Positions 31,179 to 41,950 of a stretch of 64,000 nt of DNA are shown piece after piece. Position numbers and translations under genes: made by a program. The number at the start of each line of letters is the position of its first letter. Position 1 is the stretch's first letter. The notes beneath the pieces were generated by a model, which had not been told where the DNA came from, made no database searches, and was given only the letters and a program-made list of their open reading frames with translations. The stretch is taken from NCBI GenBank assembly GCA_018401645.1, contig JAGYKK010000005.1, forward strand, positions 1 to 64,000, given 5' to 3'. This DNA is from Mycobacterium sp. (GTDB taxonomy: Bacteria; Actinomycetota; Actinomycetes; Mycobacteriales; Mycobacteriaceae).

Positions 31179-31964
31179 ATGGAAGTCATCATCCTGGACG
31201 GAGCGGCAGAGATCGGTCGCGTCGCCGCCGATGCGATCGAATCCCTGATTACCCGAAAGCCCGATGCGGTGCTCGGACTGGCCACCGGATCGTCACCGCT
31301 GTCGATCTACGACGAACTCGCGGCCCGCCACGGGGCGGGACGACTGTCGTTCGCCGCGGTTCGGGGCTTCACCCTTGATGAATATGTCGGATTGCCCCCT
31401 GACCACCCCGAGCGTTACCGCAACGTCATCGACACCGTGTTCGTCTCCCGGGTCGACTTCGCACCCGGTGCGGTGGCCGGACCGGATGGACTGGCAACCA
31501 ACATCCCGGGCGCCTGCGCACGCTACGAGGAGGCCATCGCAGCCGCGGGCGGCATCGACATCCAGATCCTGGGCATCGGCACCGACGGCCACATCGGGTT
31601 CAACGAACCGGGTTCCTCGCTGGCCTCGCGCACCCGGATCAAAACGCTCACCCAGCAGACCCGTTTGGACAACGCGCGTTTCTTCGACGGCGAGATCGAC
31701 GCCGTTCCGACCCACTGTCTCACCCAGGGGCTGGGCACCATCATGGCCGCCCGCCACCTGTTGCTGGTGGCGACCGGCAAGAGCAAGGCCGAAGCGGTGC
31801 ACCACATGGCCGAGGGCGCGGTCACCGCGATGTGGCCGGCGAGCATCCTGCAACACCACCCGCACGCCACGGTGCTGGTCGACGACGCCGCGGCCCGGCG
31901 GTTGCAACTTGCCGACTACTACCGGGAGACCTACCGTGCCAAACCTGACTGGCAGGGAATCTGA
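31179..31964 (+). CDS. nagB: Glucosamine-6-phosphate deaminase
   Basis: MEVIILDGAAEIGRVAADAIESLI, LGLATGSSPLSIYDEL, FTLDEYVGLPPDHPERYRNVI, GIGTDGHIGFNEPGSS. Confidence 0.97.
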   Translation: MEVIILDGAAEIGRVAADAIESLITRKPDAVLGLATGSSPLSIYDELAARHGAGRLSFAAVRGFTLDEYVGLPPDHPERYRNVIDTVFVSRVDFAPGAVAGPDGLATNIPGACARYEEAIAAAGGIDIQILGIGTDGHIGFNEPGSSLASRTRIKTLTQQTRLDNARFFDGEIDAVPTHCLTQGLGTIMAARHLLLVATGKSKAEAVHHMAEGAVTAMWPASILQHHPHATVLVDDAAARRLQLADYYRETYRAKPDWQGI

Positions 31965-31988
31965 GGTGCTCTCCTACCGCTTTACGCC

Positions 31989-33123
31989 GTGCTGACCGGG
32001 CTCGGAGTTGTTGGGGGCCCGGTTGGATTGAGGTGTCAGGCTCCGCCGTGACCGCGGTCGGCGCCGGGTCACCACCTCGCCCGCCGGATCGCGACTTCTC
32101 GGCAATGACGGTAGTGCCTGGATTCGTCGACACGCACGTGCACGGTGGCGGTGGTGGCAGCTCCCCGGCGGTGCCGGACCAGACAGCGACCGCGGTCGCG
32201 TTCCACCGCCGCCACGGCACCACCACACTGCTGGCGTCGCTGGTTTCCGAGACGCCCGGTGACCTGCTGCGCCAGGTGCGGGAACTGACCGAACAGGTGC
32301 AGACCGGTCTGGTGGGCGGCATCCACCTCGAGGGTCCCTGGCTGGCCACCCATCGATGCGGGGCCCATGACCCTGCTCTGTTACGAGATCCCGCGGCCGA
32401 TGAACTGGATCGTGTCCTTGACGCCGGGGAGGGGGCGATCCGGATGGTGACCCTGGCGCCGGAACGGGCCGGTGGACTCGAGGCCATTCGCCGCATCGTC
32501 GATGCCGGCGCGGTCGCCGCGGTCGGTCACACCGAAGCCACCTACCAGCAGACCTGCGCCGCGATCGAGGCGGGAGCGACGGTGGGCACCCACCTCTTCA
32601 ATGCGATGCGGCCCATCCACCATCGCGAACCCGGTCCGGTGATCGCGCTGCTGGAGGATCCGCGGGGTGACCGTCGAACTGGATCGCCGACGGTGTCCAC
32701 ATCGACGCCGCCCTCTACCGCCATGTGACCCGGACCGCCAGCATCGACCGGGTATCCCTGGTGACCGATGCGATGGCTGCCGCCGGGATGGCCGACGGCG
32801 CTCACCGGATCGGGCCACTGGCCGTTGACGTCACCGACGGAGTGGCGCGCCTTCTTGCCGGCACCGAGACCATCGCCGGCAGCACCGCCACCATGGACTC
32901 GCTGTTTCGATTCAGCGTCAAACACAGTCGATTGGACCGCGACGAAGCGCTGATGCGGGCGGTGCGGCAATCCTCGGTAAACCCGGCCCGCGCTTTGGGG
33001 TTGCCCAACCCGGTACTGCGGTCCGGTGCCGGCGCCGATCTGGTGGTTCTCGACGTCGGACTCAATGTGCATGCCGTGCTGTGCAACGGCCGATGGATCG
33101 GCGAATCGGTCTCAGGCGCCTAA
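31989..33123 (+). pseudogene. nagA: N-acetylglucosamine-6-phosphate deacetylase, at least two frame disruptions
   Basis: VVPGFVDTHVHGGGGG, TIAGSTATMDSLFRFSV, KAxGLPNPVLRSGAGADLVVLD. Frame changes near 32000 and 32670-32690 (DPR[g]VTVEL[g]IADGVHIDAALYRHVTRT). Confidence 0.92.
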
Positions 33124-33193
33124 CGATTGGGCGTTGGCTCGGCAACTTCCTGAGCCGGCGCTGGCCCAGCGGTGTAGGAGTGTGCTCTGGTGG

Positions 33194-33793
33194 ATGTTAA
33201 TGAATACCACTACCTTGCGTAAATCCGGTCTGATCGCCGCCGCGGCGGCGGTCTCGGCAATGATCGCCGTCAGCCTGCCGCTTGCCCTCGCGACACCCAC
33301 TGCGGTGCCCCCTGCGGACAGTCAGGGTTACCTCAACTCCACCGCCCGTTGCACCAAACCGGACACCGCCGTGGTCTTCGGCACCACAGAGACTTCCCGA
33401 GTGGCGATCTGCAAGACCACCAATGGGGACTTCGAGTACCGCGGCGTTAGGGTGCGCGATGGCGCGCGGTTGATCGTGACGGCGTCGCGTACCTCCGACG
33501 GTGCGTACGTCGCATCCAACGACGGGGTGACCTACACCGTCTCGGCCACGACACTGAGCGTCAGCGTCGGCGGGGACACCGTGCGGACCGAGTCGTGGAC
33601 TGACTTCAACAACCCGCAGTCACCGGCGAACTCGACGCCACCCGCGGCAACCACCAAGCCGAGCACATCGGTCTCCGCCACCGCATCGAGTCCCGCCACC
33701 GCATCGCCATCCAAGACCACGGCGACGCCGTCGACATCCAAGGTGCCGTTACCGCCACCCCTGCCCGCCGAAGTCGGGGGCAGCGCTTCTTAG
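33194..33793 (+). CDS. Secreted protein with Ser/Thr-rich C-terminal tail
   Basis: Signal peptide LRKSGLIAAAAAVSAMIAVSLPLALATP; globular region; tail STSVSATASSPATASPSKTTATPSTSK. Confidence 0.75.
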   Translation: MLMNTTTLRKSGLIAAAAAVSAMIAVSLPLALATPTAVPPADSQGYLNSTARCTKPDTAVVFGTTETSRVAICKTTNGDFEYRGVRVRDGARLIVTASRTSDGAYVASNDGVTYTVSATTLSVSVGGDTVRTESWTDFNNPQSPANSTPPAATTKPSTSVSATASSPATASPSKTTATPSTSKVPLPPPLPAEVGGSAS

Positions 33794-35626
33794 GCCCAAC
33801 GAATGCCCGGCGCCTTCCAGGTGCCGGTCAGTATCTCCTCACTGGGGACATACATCCGCAGGTACGCCTCGAAGAATCCGAGCGGCACCGGCAACCAGTT
33901 CACGTCCGGATCACCGGGATCTTTGTGCGAGAAGACGATGGTTAATGACCCATCGGGTTGATACACCAATTCCTCGGGCCGGCTGTTGCTGACGCTGTAG
34001 CGATTTGCGGGGTTCTTGTAGAGGTTCCCGTTGCCGTCGTAGACCGTCACCGACCAGAATCCGTCGGCGTCGACCGGCGGGGTCTCACCGGGCGCGAAGT
34101 GCAGCACCCGGCTCGGAAAGCCGAACAGCGGCAACAGGTACCGGCCCAGCAACCCCGGATAGTAGGTCGCCTCCTCGGGGGTGTTGGCGACCCAGCCGAC
34201 TTCGGCAACCCCGGCCCGGAACAAGTAGTCGGTGCCGTAGTCGCCAATGGAGGGGTTGGGAATCGCCCAGCCCTGATTCTGCACGGCAGAGGTGAACTGG
34301 ATCAGACTGGCCAACAACGGAAGCGCGGCCGAGGTGGCGCGCACCGCCAGGTCGACGGCAATGGTAGAGAAGAATCCCAGGTTGGCATCGGAGATCTGCA
34401 AACCGGGTCCAACCCCGATCTTGGCCAACTGGGCCAGCTTCGGGCCGTCGATGGCCGGCGCCGGGTTGACCGCCATCGCGTTGCTGATGGTGTTGAGAAT
34501 GTCGACACCGTTCCGCGACGCGGGGACGAAGAATGGTGGGTCATTCGGCTGACCGGTTGGCGTCAGCGTGTACTGCTTCATCAGTTCAATCGCGATCGCC
34601 TGATCGGCGGCGTCGCCGGCCAGGGTTCGTCCGAGCATCAACATGCTGGCGTAGGGGACCTCCACGACCTCGACGTCGTCGGGGAACTCGACCGGGGGTC
34701 CGCCGGACCAGGTGATCGCATACCTGCCCGGCCCGGGACCGGTGGTGCGGGAACCGATGTAGGCGGCGACGCTGATCCACGGCTCGGTCAACTGGAAGCT
34801 GAAATAGCGATCACCCATATCCGGAATGGAGAGCACAACCGGGCCGTCGCTGAGATCCAAATACGCAAGCGAGTAGAACGTGTCGGTGTTGGGCCGCTTG
34901 CCACCGCCGATTGCTTGCCAGACCGGGTCGACGTCGGGGTTGGCGAAGCTGGTGAGCGAGTAGATCGTATTGAGTTCTTCCACTTCGGCGCGGGCACGCT
35001 CGAACTCCAGCAGCGGATAGCCGTAGATGAAGGCCTGTGCAGCAAGGATCGCCGCCCGGATCGGGCCGATCGGGATGTTGAGGCTGGCGTTGGCCGACGG
35101 CGCGGTTGCCCGCGCGGCCGGTGTCGGGACAGCGGTGATCACGGAGGCGACGGACACAGCTGGTGCCGCCTGGACCGGCTGAGCCTCCGCCGAGGGCTGG
35201 GCGGGTGCGGCCACGGATGCTGGAACCGAAACCGGTTGAGGGACAACGGCGTTGCCCCGCCTGATTGACGCCGCGGCCGCGGCCTTCCGGGCCGGCGCCG
35301 CGGCTGCGGCCTTCCGGGCCGGCTCCCGCGACTGCGGCCATCTGACGGTCGGTAAGCGGCGTTGTCGCGGGCCTGTTCGCGGTGCGCTGCGCGCCCCGCG
35401 CCGCGGGTGCGCTCCGGCTTGACCGCGCGGGCGCACTCGCGCCGCTGCGGGCGCGGCGTCGGCCGTTCCGCGCTCGCCGCGCCCCGGTCGGCCCCGGACT
35501 CTTCACCCGGCGATGCGGCCGCGATCCCGGGTGCGACGACCAGTGCGGCGCCGACCCCGCGGCGACCACTCCCGCGCGCGTCCACGAGACGACCCACGGC
35601 CGGTGGTCGGCATTTCGATGCGTCAT
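33790..35626 (-). CDS. DUF1254/DUF1214 domain-containing secreted protein (N-terminal segment may be frame-disrupted)
   Basis: AAQAFIYGYPLLEFERARAEVEELN, NPDVDPVWQAIGGGKRPNTDTFYSLAYLDLSDGPVVLSIPDMGDRYFSFQL. The signal-like N-term (GRRGVGAALVVAPGIAAASPG) lies in a different frame from the 33790-35436 ORF. Confidence 0.82.
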
Positions 35627-35688
35627 GAAAACTCCCCGGTGACGGCGGTAAAGCGTGTAACTAGCATACGGCCCGCCGGCACGGATCC

Positions 35689-36645
35689 TTAGGGGAACTC
35701 GATATAGCGACCGGTACCGGCCGCGGTGGCACGGTCGAGGACCAGCGAACTCAGCGCCACATCGTCCATGGCGATACCCATGTTGAGGAACATCCGCCGC
35801 CCGGTCACCGGCACGTCGTATTCGCCGGCGACTACCGCGGCCAGGTGGGTGTCGGGTTTGGGCAGTCCGAAGAAGTACACCGAATCGGCGACCGAGCCGT
35901 ACTGACCGAGGTCGTCAACGCAGTAGACGACGGCATCATCGAATGCCTTCTGGGCCATCGCGTCGTCGTAGTCCACCGGAAGCAACAGGGCGTTCGGATC
36001 GGTGTTACCGCAGTCAAGTTTCGGATCCAGTGGGACGGTGATGGTGGTGATGACCAGGTCCGCACCCGTCACCGCATCGGTCGGCGACGACGCCGCCCGG
36101 GTAATCCGGTCCCCGCCCAGCGCGAGCATCTCCAGTGCGCGGCCTTCGTTGCGGTCGTAGGCCGTCACATGGGTCAAGCCTGGGTGCACATCGAGGGCGA
36201 CCTCGAGGTGGCGATGTCCCTGTAGGCCGCAACCGACGATCGCCAGGTGTCGCGGATCACCGGGCACGTGCCGCATGGTCACCCCGGAGACCCCGGGGGT
36301 GCGCATCTCGGTGATCCAGCCGCCGTCGAGCAGTGCGATCGGCCGGCCGGTCTCGGCGTCGTTCATGATCATGACGCCGTAGATGTAGGGCAGGCCCTTG
36401 GCGTTGTTCTGCTCGTAGCCGGCCACCCACTTCAGTCCGATCCGGTCCGAACCGCCCAGATAGGCCGGCATCGCGTGGATGAAGGAATCCTCGCGGGAGG
36501 TGACCTTCGGTTTGGGCGGGTTCTGCACCAAGCCCCGGGCCTTCTGCTTGAACGCATCGTCGAGCACGTCGACGATCTCGGTCCAGGTCAGACCGAGGCT
36601 TTCCAGGTCGGCACGGTTGAGGACCAGCATCTGGTTTTCACTCAT
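35689..36645 (-). CDS. Ornithine cyclodeaminase/mu-crystallin family protein
   Basis: GGWITEMRTPGVSGVTMRHV, LAIVGCGLQGHRHLEVAL, VTAYDRNEGRA. Confidence 0.92.
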   Translation of the reverse strand: MSENQMLVLNRADLESLGLTWTEIVDVLDDAFKQKARGLVQNPPKPKVTSREDSFIHAMPAYLGGSDRIGLKWVAGYEQNNAKGLPYIYGVMIMNDAETGRPIALLDGGWITEMRTPGVSGVTMRHVPGDPRHLAIVGCGLQGHRHLEVALDVHPGLTHVTAYDRNEGRALEMLALGGDRITRAASSPTDAVTGADLVITTITVPLDPKLDCGNTDPNALLLPVDYDDAMAQKAFDDAVVYCVDDLGQYGSVADSVYFFGLPKPDTHLAAVVAGEYDVPVTGRRMFLNMGIAMDDVALSSLVLDRATAAGTGRYIEFP

Positions 36646-36681
36646 CGGTCGACCCTAACGCGCAGGCCTCGCCGAACGCTC

Positions 36682-38154
36682 TCAGCGCTGGGGCTGCAGT
36701 TCGGCCGAGAGTTCGGCGCCGACCCTCCGCGCGGTCGTGGACGCCGCGACAGCGATCACCAGTCCCGCAGCGCACCAGTACAACCCGAGCAGTGGCGGGG
36801 CCAGCCACCCGACTGAGTCCTTGACGCTGAACCACAGCACCACCAGGATCACCAGCGCGCCGACGGCCGGCAGCAGCACACCCGTCAACCGGGCCGCGCG
36901 GGCGTGAATTGCGGCGAACCTCGGCGCCCCGACGAACCACACGGCGGCGATCTCAACCAGCAGATAGCACATCATTAAGCACACCGACCCGGCGACGGCG
37001 AACAGGAAGTAGGTGTCGATGGCCCGGTCGCCGGTGGTGGCTGCCGGCCATCCGGTTGCTGCGCACAGCGCGTTCACCGTCAACGCCACGACCACGACCA
37101 GCCAGGTGGCCCGGCGCGGCGAACCCGTGGCAGGGTCGATGTGGGACAACGCTTTCGGACCGAACCCGTCGCGTCCGAAGGCGAAGAGCATCCGGCCCGA
37201 GGTGGCGGCGGTGGCCATGTGGCAGCCGAACGCTCCGACGGTGGTGGTGAGGATCACCAGCAGGCTGAACCACTGACCGATGTAGGTGTCGCCGAGTTCC
37301 CCGAGGGTGTTCGCCGAGCGCTCGAAGTCCGCCAGGCCCGCCTTGTCCGTGCCGAACCCGATCGTCTGGGCGAACATCACCACGACGAACAGCACCCCGG
37401 TGAGCACCAGGGTGCCGGTGATCGCGCGGGGGATGTTGCGCTGCGGATCGGCGGTCTCCTCCCCCATTGAGGCACACGCCTCAAACCCCGCCCAGCACAG
37501 GAACGCCGCAACCACCCCGCCCAGGATCGCCGACGTCGACACCCCGGAAGCCGAGAAGGTACTCCAGTCGACACCGGTCGGCCGGGCACCGCCGCGCGCG
37601 AAGATCAACGCCGCGAGCACCACCATGGCCGCGATGCCGAATCCCTCGATGCCCAGCAGGATCTTGGCCAGCAGGCGCGCATCGCGTCCGGTCAATGCCA
37701 ACGCTGCCGCGGCTGCGATCGCCACCGGGACCAGCCACGGCAACTGGAACGGGTCGGCGGCGCCGCGCTGCAACTCAGCGAGAAACGAGTTGGCGAATGC
37801 CGCTGAGAGCGCCAGTGTCGCGATCGAAAAACCCACGTACGCACCCAGCATGGCGAAACCGGAGAAGAAGCCGGCCCGCGGGCCGACCGTCGCGCCCACC
37901 AGCGCGTAGGCCGACCCGGCGTTGTTGATGTGCCGGGTCAATCGCACAAAGCTTTATCCCACCAGCGAGACCCCGACAAGTCCGATCACGAAGACCAGCG
38001 GAATGGCCTTACCGACAGTGCCCACCAATCCCTGACCGTTTCCCGCCATCGCCAGGGACGGACCGACGGTGGCCACCGACAGTGCCACCGCCACCCACAG
38101 TGGGAGGGTCCGCCGCGGCAGTGTCTCTTCGCTGTCCGGTGGCGGTGACGGCAT
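36682..38154 (-). pseudogene. APC family amino acid permease interrupted by an in-frame TAA
   Basis: N-term LPLWVAVALSVATVGPSLAMAGNGQGLVGTVGKAIPLVFVIGLVGVSLVG then TAA (37954-37956), continuing in the same frame SFVRLTRHINNAGSAYALVGATVGPRAGFFSGF. Confidence 0.9.
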
Positions 38155-38271
38155 TAACGATCCTCGGTCCGGTCGGCGGGTCGGTGATGGGCGTTCCGCA
38201 CGAACCGTAGCCCCAGTGCAACGCGTCTAATTCGGCACTAAGGTATCGAAGCCCGGCATGATCCGCCGACC

Positions 38272-39156
38272 TCAGAGTCCGGCGTCGCGTTGTGCCAGGG
38301 TCGCGATGGCCGACCAGTCCAGATCCCCACCGCCCGACGCCAGCAGCGCCAGGAATCGGTCGCGCAGCAGGCTGGCGATGGGCAGGGGCACCCGCAGGTC
38401 CTCGGCGGCAGCTAGGACAAGGCGGATGTCTTTGATCCCGAGTCGCGCCGCGAAGCCGGCCGGCTCAAACTCCCCGCGGGCGATCAGATCGCCGTAGGTG
38501 ACGTAGGCGGGCGCGCTGAACAGCGTGGACGTGATGATGTCGACGTAATCCTGCTGATCCACACCGGCTTTGGACACCAGCGCGATCGCTTCGCCGAGGG
38601 ACTCAATGACTGTGGCGAGCAGAAAGTTGGCACTCAACTTCACTACGTTGCCCACTGCCGCGATATCCGAGACCCGAAAAGTGCGCTGCCCCAGTGCATC
38701 CAACACCGGCATCAACGGTTCGACCGCCGCCGGGGGACCCGCGGCAAGAACGAAGAGTTTGCCAGCGGCGACGGCCTCCGGACGGCCCAAAACGGTTGCT
38801 GTGATGAACTGCTGTCCGGCCGCGGCATGCGCCGCCGTGAGGCGCTCGGACAGCCCGGCGCTGATGGTGCTGGCGGACACGTGGGTGGCCCCGGTACACA
38901 ACGCGGCGAGCACACCGCCCTCGCCGTTAACGACCGCTTCCACGGCGTCGTCGTTGGCCAGCATCGTGATGACCACATCGCCGGAGCAAGCCTCGGCCAC
39001 GGAGGTGGCGACGGCGGCACCGCGCGCGGCGAGAACGTCGGTCTTGGCCGCAGAACGGTTGTAGACCGTCACCGGAAATCCCGCATCGAGTAAGCGGGTC
39101 GCCATCGCCGCGCCCATGTTGCCCAAGCCGACGAAACCCACCGATGGAGTACGCAT
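38272..39156 (-). CDS. NAD(P)-dependent 3-hydroxyisobutyrate dehydrogenase-type oxidoreductase
   Basis: VGFVGLGNMGAAMATRLLDAGFPVTVYNRS; KLSANFLLATVIESLGEAIAL. Confidence 0.94.
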   Translation of the reverse strand: MRTPSVGFVGLGNMGAAMATRLLDAGFPVTVYNRSAAKTDVLAARGAAVATSVAEACSGDVVITMLANDDAVEAVVNGEGGVLAALCTGATHVSASTISAGLSERLTAAHAAAGQQFITATVLGRPEAVAAGKLFVLAAGPPAAVEPLMPVLDALGQRTFRVSDIAAVGNVVKLSANFLLATVIESLGEAIALVSKAGVDQQDYVDIITSTLFSAPAYVTYGDLIARGEFEPAGFAARLGIKDIRLVLAAAEDLRVPLPIASLLRDRFLALLASGGGDLDWSAIATLAQRDAGL

Positions 39157-39294
39157 CAGCCTCCGCCCCGTATCCGCACTGCAACATCCGCGGCACCGCG
39201 ACGGGAAATCCGCAACGGATGCGATCGCGTCACCGCCGGTGACTCTATCCGTGCGAAGCCGCGGCGTGGTAAGAATCCCGGCTAACCTAATCCA

Positions 39295-40887
39295 ATGACG
39301 TGGCTAGATTCGGCCACCCTGGTGCGCGGTCCTGCCGTTCCGCAACCATCCGACCTCTCACCTGGTTTTACCGACGCTCGATTCGTCGATGTCCTGATCT
39401 CCCACTGGCCGGTGTTCGCACTGCTCGCCGCAATCCTTGTGACCGCCGCCGGCACCGCGCGTTGGCGCCGGGGATCCGGGCGCGGTGAACCGGTTCCGGT
39501 GCGCGATGTCGCCGGTTGGGCGGCCGTGCTGATACTGCCGCCGCTGGTCTATGTGTTTGCGCTGGCCTCTGGGTTGAGTGTGCAGGCGTCGATCTTCGCG
39601 GCGCTACTGGGCGCCACGGTGCTGCTGTGGGTGTTCAGTCTGGTCGCGGAGTTCGTTCCGGCACTCGTCGCGGTCGTCGCGACACTGGTCATTGGGCTGG
39701 CCCCGCCGGACATCGCGCTGGCGGGGTTCTCCTCGCCGAGCCTGCTTTTGCTGCTCGGGGTTTACGCATTGTCGGCCGTGATCATCTCCTCCGGACTGAG
39801 TTACCGGCTGATCACCCGACTGCTGCTTCGACTGCCGGACAAGCCGGTCTGGCACCAGATCACACTGCTGGGTTCGGGTTACGTCCTCTCACCGCTGATG
39901 CCTTCGGCCAACGCTCGTCTCTCGTTGCTCACGCCGGTGTTCAAAGACATGGCCGCGGGCCTGAACCTGCCGGCGCGCGGTCCGGCTATCACCGGGTTGC
40001 TGGCCGCGATGTTCGGCGGCGCGCTGCTCTTCTCGCCGATGATGGTGACCAGTAAATCGTCGAACATCGCCGCACTGAGCTTGCTGCCACAGCAGGTGCA
40101 ATTTGAGTTCGCCGGTTTCTTCTGGCTCGTCGCGGCGGCGGTGGCGGCAATCGGGGTGACGATGGTGCACCTGCTGGTGCTGCCACGGATCTTCCCACCC
40201 GGAGCCCAACCGCCCCTGCCGCGGGAGCACATGCAGCACCGCCTAGCCGACATGGGGCCCCTAAAGCCGGCGGAATGGATCGCCGCAGGGGGATTCATCT
40301 TTTTCCTCCTCGGATCGGCGACAACCGGCTGGCACCACGTCAAACCGTCCTACCTCGCGGGGTGCGTGTTGCTGGCACTTCTGCTGACCGGAACGTTGCT
40401 GCGCAAAGGCTTTCAGCGCGAACTGGACTGGCCGATGATCGTTTTTCTCCTAGGCATCGACAGCCTGATGCGGATCATGAACCACCTCGGACTGGCGCAG
40501 TCCCTAGCCCGGGTGGTGGGCCATGTCTTCGACTTCGTCGACGGCCGAATCGGAGTCTTCATTCTCATCACACTGGTTGTCACGTTGGCCGTGCGTCTGG
40601 TTCTGCCGGTTACGGCAGGCATGCTCACAGCAGTCATCATTTTGCTGCCGGTCGCGGCCGCGCAGGGTATCCACCCCTGGATTTGCGTGTTCTGCGCTGC
40701 CGTGTTCAGTGACATCTCGTTCTTCCGCCACCAGGGCACCAACGGGATCATGCAAATCCGGGCCGCGGGTCTGTTCGAGGAAACCGACGAACAGTCATTT
40801 CTTCGGTACAACATGGTGATGAACGCGGCCCGGGTAGCGGTCGTCTTCGCGTCGATCCCGTGGTGGGGTTGGCTGGAGTTGCTATGA
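39295..40887 (+). CDS. SLC13/DASS-type anion permease
   Basis: Roughly 12 hydrophobic segments; SGYVLSPLMPSANARLSLLTPV, LGIDSLMRIMNHLGLAQSLARVVG, MLTAVIILLPVAAAQGIHPWICVF, SDISFFRHQGTN. Confidence 0.82.
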   Translation: MTWLDSATLVRGPAVPQPSDLSPGFTDARFVDVLISHWPVFALLAAILVTAAGTARWRRGSGRGEPVPVRDVAGWAAVLILPPLVYVFALASGLSVQASIFAALLGATVLLWVFSLVAEFVPALVAVVATLVIGLAPPDIALAGFSSPSLLLLLGVYALSAVIISSGLSYRLITRLLLRLPDKPVWHQITLLGSGYVLSPLMPSANARLSLLTPVFKDMAAGLNLPARGPAITGLLAAMFGGALLFSPMMVTSKSSNIAALSLLPQQVQFEFAGFFWLVAAAVAAIGVTMVHLLVLPRIFPPGAQPPLPREHMQHRLADMGPLKPAEWIAAGGFIFFLLGSATTGWHHVKPSYLAGCVLLALLLTGTLLRKGFQRELDWPMIVFLLGIDSLMRIMNHLGLAQSLARVVGHVFDFVDGRIGVFILITLVVTLAVRLVLPVTAGMLTAVIILLPVAAAQGIHPWICVFCAAVFSDISFFRHQGTNGIMQIRAAGLFEETDEQSFLRYNMVMNAARVAVVFASIPWWGWLELL

Positions 40888-41915
40888 GGAAACCGGTTGC
40901 GACGAAACTCGTGAAGAACCTTCTCATCGGCGGCTTCATCGTGGCCTTCGTTGTGTTGCTCGGAGTCTTCAACGTGACCAAGCCACGGATACTCGTACTG
41001 CATTCGGCAGCGCCAGACTCACCGTGGGTGCAACAGGTTGACCGGGGTATGCGCGAGGCGCTCAAACAGAACCGAAGGCCGGTCAGCGTGGAGTGGAATT
41101 ACCTCGGCTTGGGTTCACCGACCGCCACCCGAAGCACCGAAGAGGCCCGGGCCCAGGCCCGTCGGGCTATCGAGCAAATGAACCCCGACGTACTGATCGC
41201 GGTGGACGATGAAGCGAACTCTCTGGTGGCACGGGACTACATCGGCCGTGAGACGCCGCGCATCCTGTACCTGTCGATCGACCGCACCCCGGCGGAGTTC
41301 GGCTACGCCGATGCGGCGAACGCGACGGGTATCGCGGAGCGAATGCCATGGGCGGCCGTTCGGGATGCGGTGACGGATCTGTTCCCCGGACGGTCAACGA
41401 CCATGGCGGTTGTCGGGATCGACAACGAAACCGATCGGGCCGAATTGGCGCAGTTGCAGGCCTTCGACTGGGGCCCGGTCACGGTCGAGACCACCGCACT
41501 CGTCGCGACGGCCGGGGCCTGGCGCGATTTCGTCGGCCGGTCGGCCGGGGCGGACGTACTTCTGGTGCTCGGTGCGCAGGATCTCCCCGACGAGGATGGC
41601 GCGGTGGTCACCGCGGCCGAACTCAATCGCTGGACTCAGGACAATGCGCGGCCACTGCCGATCGGCGTCCAAGGGGATTTCGTCGCCGACGGCGGCGGGC
41701 TGAGCCTGTCGCCGCCGCCGGATGACTACGGACAGCGTGCCATTCGTCTTGCCCTCGACTGGCTCGATGACCGGGCGACTCCCGGTCCGCCGTCACCGGT
41801 TGAGTCGTCGCACTTCGACGTCGCGGTCCGGCAGGCGCCGTTGGCACAGCGCGGAATCGTCCTGCCCCCCATCTACATCGAGGCGGCAAGAAGCAACGGC
41901 ACGCTCTTTCCCTGA
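40884..41915 (+). CDS. Membrane-anchored periplasmic-binding-type (ABC_sub_bind-like) protein
   Basis: N-terminal TM then PRILVLHSAAPDSPWVQQVDRGMREALKQNRRPVSVEWNYLG... NPDVLIAVDDEANSLVARDYIGRETPRILYLSID. ATGA overlap with the permease stop. Confidence 0.75.
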   Translation: MRKPVATKLVKNLLIGGFIVAFVVLLGVFNVTKPRILVLHSAAPDSPWVQQVDRGMREALKQNRRPVSVEWNYLGLGSPTATRSTEEARAQARRAIEQMNPDVLIAVDDEANSLVARDYIGRETPRILYLSIDRTPAEFGYADAANATGIAERMPWAAVRDAVTDLFPGRSTTMAVVGIDNETDRAELAQLQAFDWGPVTVETTALVATAGAWRDFVGRSAGADVLLVLGAQDLPDEDGAVVTAAELNRWTQDNARPLPIGVQGDFVADGGGLSLSPPPDDYGQRAIRLALDWLDDRATPGPPSPVESSHFDVAVRQAPLAQRGIVLPPIYIEAARSNGTLFP

Positions 41916-41950
41916 GGCCCGGTCGGGGACCTTTCCCCAAGGTTCCACAT

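Noticed and set aside
39270-39294. IdeR iron box upstream of the SLC13 permease (GGCTAACCTAA)
   Set aside because: The right half is perfect but the left half matches at only two of nine positions.
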